Positions 1 through 10,600 of a stretch of 64,000 nucleotides of DNA are shown in pieces. Position numbers and translations under genes: made by a program. The stretch is from Bedellia somnulentella. Its lineage: Eukaryota; Arthropoda; Insecta; Lepidoptera; Bedelliidae. The notes below the pieces were generated by a model. It was not told the origin of the DNA, searched no databases, and saw nothing but the letters and a program-made list of their open reading frames with translations. The DNA lies in contig OY755182.1 in NCBI GenBank assembly GCA_963576735.1, positions 2,294,001 to 2,358,000 of the forward strand, in the 5' to 3' direction. Positions within the stretch are counted from its first letter, which is position 1, and each line of letters opens with the position of its first letter.

Positions 1-310
1 CTTTTCTGCTCTAAACTTCATAGAGAGGCTAAGGAATGTCTAATTTCGAAACTCTTGCCACTCTTTTATGGGTATTTTAGCCGAGAGCTTATGATTGTAT
101 TAAGATAAGAAAATATAAAAAATGATTTAGTGGGGCAAACATTAAACAAATCAAAGTAAATTAGTAATAGGTCTTCATTCACATCATCACCAACACTTAT
201 AAACCACGAAACCTTCACTCGCCTCATACAACACCTGGGAAAGAAAATGGCTTAGTACTATTATACAAACCAAAATCCCCAAAACAACACTAAAATTCAT
301 TACATAAAAA

Positions 311-533
311 TACATACACATACTCACGGCTATAAATCCCTTGAAGGGGTAGCCAGAGCTAAGGAAATAGAAAGTTGCGTTAGGAAAAGTTGGTGAAATA
401 AAGGTTGTTGGTGATGGGTCTCCAACCGCATCGCCCGAAAATCCCTTAAAAGCCCCAATACCGTTAGTCGCCTCTTACGTACACCCAACGGAAGAAATGG
501 GGTAGTACTATTCTAAGCCGACACTACACAGCA
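311..533 (-). repeat. Family A SINE-like repeat
   Basis: Read on its sense strand, family A runs from GCTGTGTAGTGTCGGCTTAG, through GCGATGCGGTTGGAGACCC, to GGATTTATAGCCGTGAGTA and a (TATG)n tail; about 245 bp, with no open frame of its own. This copy has a small deletion after AGCTAAGG. Confidence 0.85.
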
Positions 534-856
534 AATTCAATAGTTCCAACTAAATGCTTACCTTCTTATTAACTCTCAAATTGGTGATAACATCTCTGGT
601 GGTATTTGTAAAGGTGATAGAGATAGCCAGCATGGATTGTGAGTATAGGTGCGGGGCTCTCGTCCAGCGGCGCGCGGCTTCGAGTCCCGAACACGACACG
701 CGGGACAATAACGCCGTATCACTTGTAGGGGTAAATGATGGACTGCATGGGGTTATTGAATCTGAAAGTTATTTACTACATAGTATAAAACGAAGTCGCT
801 TTCTCTGTCCCTGGTATGCTTAAATCTTTAAAACAACGCAATGGATTTTGATGCAT

Positions 857-1100
857 AATTAGAATTTTTTTGAAAACCTCATGTAGGGATTATTACTACC
901 TCCGAATTTTCCTTCGGAATGCTGGCACTACTTGAGTACTAGAGACTAAGAGAAACAAAGGAAAGGGGAATTTCGCACTAGTAGTCACTTGAAACTATAG
1001 CTCAATTGGCAGAGCAACAGGGGTGTACACCCGTAGGGCGTGAGTTCGATCCCCGCTAGTGCCGAAAATTTTTCTTTCCTTTATTTATTGGATTTTGATT
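857..1100 (+). mobile_element. MITE with tRNA-like core, copy a
   Basis: The left terminal repeat begins near TTAGAATTTTTTTG. The core at 991-1063 is a 73-nt tRNA-like segment with an A-box TAGCTCAATTGG and a B-box GTTCGATCCCC. The right repeat is cut short after TTCCTTTATTTATT. The acceptor stem is mismatched in this copy. Confidence 0.7.
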
Positions 1101-1552
1101 CAGTTTTTTTAATAGATAAAGGAATGGAAGTTTGAAGAGGAATGTTTATATCTACACAGGCTGTCCCGTGAGGTGACGATAAGTTGGACCAGGGTGATCG
1201 AGGAAGTCACCAGGGTCACCAGAGAAATATTTGTAACATTAAATATTTGTAACAATAAGGGCATTAAGTCTATTTCATTATGTACATTTTCAATGACGAT
1301 TATGAATGTATATGAATAAATGTTTAATGATAAAAAAACGACGAATTGCTAACCTCCTCCTTTTTTTGGGGTCGGTTAAAAACAGCTTAAATAAAACACA
1401 AAGGGACATATTTATTATGCTATTGTTCGCTTTGTTAATACTTCTTTCCTATTGTTGTAGTCATGTTACCATTTTTTGCACGTGTTAAAGACAAATGAAA
1501 TCTTTTATTATTACATAAAGAGTAGCAATAGTTTTCTAATAAAAACACTTAC

Positions 1553-1694
1553 CGTCATCGCTCGGTTTCTCCACGGCCGGAGTAAGAAATCCGCCATACG
1601 TGGGTGTCATGGTAGGCAGTGAGTTAGACACTTCGTCTAGTTGTAGCAGCAGCTCTAGGTTCGATTTCTGTGCCGACTTCGGTTCTGGCCGGGG
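1553..1694 (-). CDS. AP3B1: AP3B exon 18 (residues 741-788; last exon in the window)
   Basis: Encodes [20 protein letters not shown], then [17 protein letters not shown]. The [10 protein letters not shown] and TMTPxxGGFLTP pieces fit the hinge-to-appendage junction. Acceptor GTTCCCAG, donor GTAAGT at 1552. The appendage exons must lie to the left of position 1. Confidence 0.85.
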
Positions 1695-4600
1695 CTGGGA
1701 ACAATGTTTTGTTAACTGAAAGTATTTTTTATACTTAACGTTGTTGGAAATAAATACTTTTATAGGGATATATTACACAGATGAATTAAGTGCCAAGAAT
1801 GGTGGATTGAATAGGCTATTTGACTGTAATAAAAATATACATTTCTTTTATTTCATTAGTCCTAATATTTCTTTTTTGGAGCAATATGTAATAATGCGAA
1901 ATGAAAATATTGCATTATTTCACTAAAATCCGTCTTCTAAAATAAGTATTTTTGATGCAACTGTCACGTGACTAAAAACGACTGTGATTGGCTTTTTCTA
2001 TAGTGACGTAGATTGCACATAAACAGACTGTGTATCGCTTCGCTCATTGGTGTTTAATGCGGAATTGACGTCATTTGTGCTACAGCCGCCATATTACGTA
2101 TAATGTTGCTCTCAGCGAGATTCAAACCCGTGATCTCCGGACAAATAGGCGACGAATGTCGTCAATATAAAAGAAATAAAATGCTTTCAGTAGGAATCGA
2201 GCTTGTGACTCATATGTATTACTCAACTTTAATAGTTAGCCCAACATATAATATCAAACACGCACAAAGTGATAAAAGTTATTAATGTGCCATTACAAAA
2301 GACAAATACTAATAAATATATAAGTTTGTTAAATAATATACATACATATACTCACGGCTATATTTCCCTAGAAGGGGTAACCAGAGCTAAGGAATTATAA
2401 GGGTCTCCAACCGCATCGCCCAAAAATCCAATAAAAAGCCCCAATACCCTTAGTCGCCTCTTACGACACCCGTGGGTAGAAAGGGGCAGCGACATTCTAA
2501 GCCGGCACTACACGGCAACGGCAAATTGTTAAATAAATAAAATAAAAATTTGTTTATATGCCAACATTATATACTTTGTACAGTTCATTCCCTAAGGGCA
2601 AAAATAAAAACATACACACATACACCCAGAGCTATAAATCCCTACAAGGGGTTGCCAGAGCTTCAGAGTTATAACTTGTTCAGCCACTCATGGAAGTTAA
2701 TTATATTAAAGATAGCTAAAGTATAGTAGCCGTGTAGTGCCGGCTTAGAATGTTGCTACCTCTTTCTACCCACGGGTGTCGTAAGAGGCGACTAAGGGTA
2801 TTGGGGCTTTTTATTGGATTTTTGGGCGATGTGATTGGAGACCCATCACCAAAAACCTTAATTTTACCATCTTTTCCCCACACAACTTCCAAAAGTGGCT
2901 GAGGAATTTCTGATTCCTTAGCTCTGGCTACCCCTTCTAGGGAAATATAGCCATAAGTATATGTATGTATGTATATGTATAGCTAAAGTATCATTGATGA
3001 TGGGTCACATTGCCCAACAGTATCTTAAAAAGTCCAATAACTTTAGTCGCCTCGTTTTCTAATCTGACACAGCACAGCTAAACGCGTAAATAAGTTTTAC
3101 ATGTTATTGGATCAATCTAATTTATTTAACCCTTTATAAGGCAGAGATATGATCAAAAATTCATTGTATTTTACTTCTATTTGAAGGTAGGTAAGGTTGA
3201 AATTATACATACATATACTCACGGCTATAAATCCCTAAAAGGGGTAGCCAGAGCTAATGAATTAGAAATCCCTCAGCCACTTTTGGAAGTTGCGTGGGGA
3301 AAAGATGGTAGAAATAAAGGTTGTTGGTGATGGGTCTCCAACCGCATCGTCCAAAATTCCCTTAAATAGCCCCAATACCGTTAGTCGCCTCTTACGTACA
3401 CCCACCGGAAGAAATGGGGTAGTGCTATTCTAAGCCGACACTACACAGCATTGTAGTTGAAATTATGATGTTCAATATATTACCGGAGCCTTATAAAAGG
3501 TTAAAAGACAGAACTAAACCAATAATAAGCATACCGGCATTATACCGAGATACATTAAAAAATAACCAATCTTACCTTTTCAACTTTCTTTTCTTCCTCC
3601 TCATCTTCGGAGCTCTCCTCACTTTCCTCAGAGCTGGACGAGGAACTATCGGAGTCACTGTCTGAAGTTCCCGATGGAGAGAATCTAGACACAAAGTATT
3701 AACTTTCAACTGAAGAAGACACATGTAATTATTTTTAATTGATGAAATAGTAGTCGCATTTTCTCACGTATAGCAAGCATCTTGATTGTGGAGGATATAA
3801 TAGAAAACAAGGCGATCGATAGTTTCTGCCCACCCCAATGGGAATTAACGGCGTGAGTATGTATATAATAGAAAACTCTATATTGCACTTCAGAACACAA
3901 GTTACTTACAAAATATAATAAAACAAAGAAGTAAAATTGTACTTTATTGATACTTTATTTCTACCATCTTGACCCTTATCAACTCTCCCTCCAAACAACC
4001 AACCCTCACAGCTCTGAAGCTCTGGTTACCCCTTTTTGGGATTAATGGCCGCGTGGGAACAGCAAAGATATACTGGCCAGTGCACCCTGCTGTGTACCAA
4101 CTTATAATTTGTATTTATGCTTAGCTCGAAAAACATTTACACACCGCGATGTAAGATATGAGTGAGACGCTATGTGCGAGTGAGACCGCTGTAGTGTGTG
4201 CTCTAACAGTGCTCCCACAGCCGTAAGTATAAGTATGTATGTAAGCATTATTAACAGCCTTATCACTAAAATGGGGATACTAATGTAACGACAATGGATT
4301 CTCCAACTTACTTGGTATCATCTGCATTCTCATCTTTTTTGCTCGCCACTTCGTTTTCACTCTCATCTCTGTACAAAACACACATTTTTAAATAAGTAAA
4401 GGAAAGAAAATATTTTACAGATTCGGAAGGCCACTTGACTACTTTTACAGATAGAATGCAAATGTTCAGAACGCCTACTATCCTATAATAAGAATGTTTT
4501 TTGTTCATGAAAACCTGCTGTGGGAATTATTACTAATAAATAAATGATAAAAAAAATTCGAGGGCAGGGATCGCTAACACTACTTAAACAAAGGAAAGAA

Positions 4601-7600
4601 CAATTTGGCACTAGAAGCCACTTGACACTATAGCTCAATTGGCAGAGCGACGGGGGCGTATACCCGGAGGTCGTGGGTTCGATCCCCGCTGGTGTCAATT
4701 TTTTTTCCCTTTATTTATCCTCTATTTATTAGAAATAATCACCACATGAGATTTTCATGAACAAAAAAACATTCTAATTACACATTTTTTAGTATTAATT
4801 GTTGGGTAATACCTATGTTATAGTTACGGCTAAAATCACAAAATTGTAGTCAGTGTTCATACTTAATATATCCTTGGTCTTTTTTTGGAGTTAAGAGAGA
4901 AAGTTAAACAAAATTAAAATATTAGCTAATGATTTCTGTATTTTTTTAAGTGAAAGTATTAACAAATAGTTTATTAAAAAAACAAATCAAAACAATGTTT
5001 GGGGAATAAATAAATTTGTATAGTTAATTTTATTTCTTTAAAAATGCTTTGTGTATCTAAAAACTAGCCTTCTGCACTTCTTCTGGGTATAAACAATACG
5101 TATGCGAAATGTTATGCTCCTTCGCGCATTATTAGGATATGGATTATGGCTGGGGTACAATTATGTATATTAAAAATAAACTTACTCCTCAGACTCATCA
5201 CTGCTAGAACTAGATGATGATGATGACGAGCCAGATTCGCTTTCCGGTTCGGCGTAGAACGATTTGTCTTGTTTCGTTGTTGGTGCTATCTGTAGAAATA
5301 GTATTGGAATCATTACAAGTAGAATAGAATAGAAACTCTTTATTGCGGTACATCACAGTTAACTTACAACATACATACATATACTCACGACCATAAATCC
5401 CATAAGGGGGTAGGCAGAGCTTCGGAGCTAGAAACTCCTCAGCCACATTTGGAAGTTGATTGGGGATAAGATGGTAGAAATATTATTTTTGGTGATGGAT
5501 GGACACCGCATCGCCCAAAAACCACTTAAAAATCCCATACCCTTAGTCGCCTCTTACAACACCCGTGGGTAGAAAGGGGTAGTGACATTCTAAGCCGGCA
5601 CTACGCGGCAAAGAAATCACAAAGAAATCTTAAATAGAAGTACAAATGGCGGTCTTATCCCGGTCTTGGAACGGTAAGATCAATACGTTAGTGACAACAA
5701 TAGGTACAAGACATAATGGAATAGAAGAATTGGGTTTTTGTGTGAGATGTAATAAATGCACAATTTTATTGTATATTTATTACAAAATTTGTGTAGTAAT
5801 CTGGTAGTTCAGTGAGATAGCGTTAGATTTGGGCCTAAAACTGTGTGTGTGCACTTCATAGTGTGTAGTGAAGTTATAGGTCTGATCGCTTCATAGTGTA
5901 GCATTCTGATTATAAAATAAAATAATACTCAAAAACAAAAAAAAAATACAAATAAATAATTATTTAAGCTGTGTAGTGTCGGCTTAGAATAGCACTACCC
6001 TTTTTCTTCCGGTGGGTGTAAGTAAGAGGCGATTAACGGTATTGGGGCTTCTAATGGATTTTTGGCCGATGCCGTTGGAGACCACCATCACCATCTTTTC
6101 CCCACGCAACATCCAAAAGTGGCTGAGGAATTTCTAATTTCCTAGCTTTGGCCACCCCTTCAAGGGATTTATAGCTGTGAGTATATTTTATTTCGTTAGG
6201 AAGATTTACAGCTTTAAATCAATTTCAAATCACAAACATAATAACATGAAGCGATTTGAAAAATCTTCACATGTACATATCTTTACCATAAATAAAAAAA
6301 AAAACGGGTCGTAACATTCCTTTTTTGTTGAAGTCGTTTAAAAATGTCCTTGACTAAACACATAGTAAATATATTCGTTAAATAAAGTAAAGCAAGTTAA
6401 AATGAGTACTGTACTGCTGTAAATGAGTACTGTACTGAGCTAACATGGCAAAAAAATATATTAAAATAAACAAAACTAGAACAAAATTTGAAACTAAAAA
6501 AAAACAGTTTATTAACACACCAAAAATTACAGATACATAGTAAATTGATGATTCTTGCACTAGGCGGAGCCTGTATCGCAAGGTTCGGTAAAACAAAAAC
6601 TACCAAAAAAGCTTACTTATCAATTGTTTACAAAAAGAGATCTTAGTAATAAAATTGTACATTTAACTTAAATTTAAGATTGTCAGACTACAAAAGAAAA
6701 AAAATATATAATAAATAATAACCAACACAAACAAACAAGGTAAAAAAACAGTTATACATTATAATAACTGAGAGTATGCGTGTGTGGCGACCGCTAGACG
6801 GCGAACTCACTCGCACACTAGCAGCGTCATAAAAAATCGTACATCGCGGTATCGAAATGTATATCTAGTTAAACATAAATACAACATAATAATAATGCTG
6901 TGTAGTGTCGGCTCTGCTGTGTAGTGTCGGCTTAAAATAGCACTACCCCATTACTTCCGGTGGGTGTACGTAAGAGGCGACTAACGGTATTGGGGCTTTT
7001 TAAGGGATTTTTGGGCGATGCGGTTGGAGACCCATCACCAACAACCTTGGTTTTACCATCCTTTCCCCACGCAACTTCCAAAAGTGGCTGAGGATTTTCT
7101 AATACTTTGGCTCTGGCTACCCCTTCTAGGGATTTATAGCCGTGAGTATATGTATGTATAAATACAAATTCTAAGTTGGTACACAGCAGGGTGTACTGGC
7201 CAGTATATCTTTGCTGTACCCACACGTGTTTGTGCGCGCGCGCGTGTGTGTGTGTATGTATGTATGTAATAAATAAGTGTTACATAGTATTCCCCATACA
7301 TCCATACCCATCACCAACAACCTTTACTTTACCATCTTTTCCCCACACAACTTCCAAAAGTGGTTGAGGAATTTCTAATTCCTTAGCTCTGGCTACCCCT
7401 ACTATGGATTTATAGCCGTGAGTATGTATGTACATAGTATTCGTACCGTGTCCGGCAGCTCGGGCTCCCGCTCCCGCTGCGCGAGGGCGGCGGGCGGGTT
7501 GCTAGGCAACGGCTGGTAGCCGCACACGGCGCGCCCCACGAACTGCGACAGGCTGCCCAGCGTCAACTGGCTGCGACCTGACACATCAATTGAAAGTAGA

Positions 7601-10600
7601 TTCATAAAGATTACATACATATACTCACGACTATAAATCCCTAAAAGGGGTAGCCAAAGCTAAGGAATTAAAAATTCCTCAGCCACTTTTGGAAAGTTGA
7701 GTGGGAAAATGATGGTAAAATAAGGGTTGTTGGTGATGGGTCTCCAACCGCATCGCCCAAAAATCCTTTAAAAGCCCCAATATCGTTAATCGCCTCTTAC
7801 GTACACCCACCGGAAGAAATGGGGTAGTGCTATTCTAAGCCGACACTACACAGCACATCATAAAGATTAATAATGTGTTTAAATTCTACATTAATATCAA
7901 TCAAAAATATTTCAAATTGGTTGGACATAATTAGAATGTTCTGTTCATGAAAACCTCATGTAGGGATTATTACTAATAAATAGAGAAAGAAAAAATTCGA
8001 CACCAGTGGGGATCGAACCTACGACTGCACTTACACTTTTTAAGTAGTGCCAGCATTCCCTACCTCCTATTTACTACCTATTTATTAGTAATAATCCCCA
8101 CATGATGTTTCAAAAACAAAAAACATTCTAATAATGAAGCTAGAGAGGTTTGTCAGGATCGTACGAAGTGACGATCGATACTCCCTACCTACCCCAATGG
8201 GAACTAATGACGTGAGTATATGTATGTATGTATTGCTACTTGAAAACGCTTCATTTTCTTTGTAAAAAACGGTTAAGTATTTTATATTTGTATAATTTTG
8301 AGTATTGTGATACAAATAGAAGTAGCATACTTTGATAGTATTTATTGTGAATCGGCTTAATTGTGGACATATAGAAGTTATATCGTCCGTGGAAGTGAAC
8401 CTGGACACCATTGTGTGCGGTCACGCGGTAGAAGACGAAAGGAAACCAAGGAAGGAAAGATTCCCTATAGATTGAATGCATTCATATCTAAACAAAATAC
8501 AGAAGAATAAAACCATTTGGAATAACCTCTTCAGCAATCCTGGGAGATTGGAGCAACTCAACAGGACATCAAGTAAGTGATTTTAACTTGCTTAATACAA
8601 AAGGATTATTACAGTGTTCTACTTGAACATTGTTGGTAGCAGAGAAAAACAGGAACAGTAAACAATAAAAAGTTTTAATATTATATTAAAAACTGGATTC
8701 ATACAGATTAGTAATGTCAATAACTTCTACATGAATATCAATCGGAAAATATTTCAAATCGGTTGGACATACCTGACACACTGGCAAAAAAGCCTAAAGA
8801 ATAGAGGTCATAATTGGATTCAGCTTCAAACTACAACTTATCATTTATTTATTATCGATAAAAAAACATATATGCACTATAATGAGAACGAGCACTATCG
8901 TATCAAATAACTATTTCAAACAATAACAACGACTTAATATCAATTCTAATCTAAATATATCCGAGTTACATGTTAAGTATAATATAAATCTTATTTTAAT
9001 CCGAGTTGTACTCAGTCATGTGATAGTGTATCGTACAAAACGGCGATAGGCCTGCCCCTGTCTTGTGAGTACACATTCTAAGCAAAACGTGGGTACCTAC
9101 TTTGGACACTATGTGGCGCTGTCACGTGTTGTTCAGAAGTATTGGTACCTCTGCCAACCCCTTCGGCGATAAACGAGTGAACTTTTACGTATGTCTAATC
9201 TAAACTTTAGAACTAAACAAAATAAACTCATTAAAACAACTCACCTTTAAATCGACTATCCATCGTTGGCGCAGGTTTCTTCGCCATCAAAACCCGCTTC
9301 ATTCTTCTCTCATCTCTATTCATCATCGCCGTTAACATCCTGGCTCTATCTCTGACGTCATAGCTAGCATCGTATCGCGACAGTTGCAGTAGGTGCAGTA
9401 CTAGCGGTCGGTAAGACGGTTGGTGGAGGAACACCTTCATTGCAAGCGATAGTAGCTGCAGTTTCACTAGCTCTTCCTGGAATAGCGGCTTTAGTTTTAA
9501 TAATGAAATTAGATAATGTATTTCTGATGTCATAGCTAGCATCGTATTAGCTTTTTACTTTACTGTTCAAGTGTTTATGGGACGTAAATTTTATTCACAT
9601 TTTGAATAGCAATAACTATCATTACAAACCCACAATAACCCCCGTGAATAAGAATGGACTAAAGGCAAATATTTTTAAAAGATTGCTGAAGAATTTGGAG
9701 TCATACCACAAACATACTTTATTTTACTATCTTTTTGCGACTCATCCAAAACGGCAAACAATTTATTTATTTTGAAGTATTTATTCTTACAAGCCTAGCC
9801 AGTACAGTAGTATGTGGGAGTACTGTTAGAGCGCACACTACTGCGGACTCACTCGCACATAGCAGCGTCTCACTCATATCCTACATCGCGGTGTCGGAAT
9901 GTTTCTCTCGCTAAGCATAAATACAAATTATAAGTTGGTACACAGCAGGTTGTACTGGCCAGTATATCTTTGCCTTCCACAAGTATATGTATGTAACTCA
10001 CCTGTTCCGCAAAGTCGGTTAGCATAGTAGCCAGTACTGCGGCGGCTTTCGGTGTGTCGGCTCCGTGTTCTGCTAACAGCCATACTGCGGCCGCGCGGGC
10101 TGACCCGGTTACACTGTGGAAAACATATAAAATATTAAATTTTAATTAGTTACTTACTTACTTATACTAACGCCCATTATTCCTATGGGGTAGGCAGAGA
10201 CTATCGATCGCCACTTCGTGCGATCTTGACAAGCCTCTCTAGCTTCGTTTACAGCCATCAATCTTTACATACATGCTCATTTGGTCCAAGTAAATTCTCC
10301 GTTATTATTACCATCATTATCACCCTACTTAACATTATATATCATCCACACTAGCTATATAGGTCCCTTTTACCAATTTTCTATCATCCATCCTCTCTAT
10401 GTGCCCAAACCATCTCAACATTCCTTTTTCTATCTTTCTTACAATATCTTCCTTCACACAGCACCTTTCACGAATCACGCTATTTCTCACTCGATCACAT
10501 AATCTAACATTACAAACGGAAAACATATCAAATTAAAATTAGTTCTAAGACAGAAACTAATGAATGTGGAACGTAATGTAAGTAGGCCGAACGCAGACGA

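Larger units (their letters stand above)
1..1552. other. AP3B intron after exon 18, repeats only
   Basis: Holds a family A SINE (311-533), a MITE with a tRNA-like core (about 857-1100) and, at 622-700, a GC-rich stretch with a TTCGAGTCCC box that resembles the head of a decayed tRNA-derived SINE. No further AP3B exon could be recognised. Confidence 0.6.

Noticed and set aside
622..720. GC-rich stretch with TTCGAGTCCC that might be a tRNA gene or an AP3B appendage exon
   Set aside because: No cloverleaf can be folded and no donor/acceptor pair with a matching phase was found. Treated as a probable decayed SINE head.
4624..4696. Functional tRNA-Tyr (GTA) gene
   Set aside because: The anticodon stem is mismatched, position 33 is not T, and the sequence is embedded in a transposon with several decayed copies.
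5210..5446. Minus-strand frame that reads through exon 15 in the wrong phase
   Set aside because: Phase disagrees with the AP3B exon chain, and the rest of it is SINE sequence.
7176..7367. Open frame through a (GTGTGC)n microsatellite
   Set aside because: Runs through a MITE end, a dinucleotide repeat and a SINE; no coding signature.
8085..8481. Minus-strand open frames of 76-108 codons
   Set aside because: They cross a MITE end and a LINE 3' end and have no recognisable domain.
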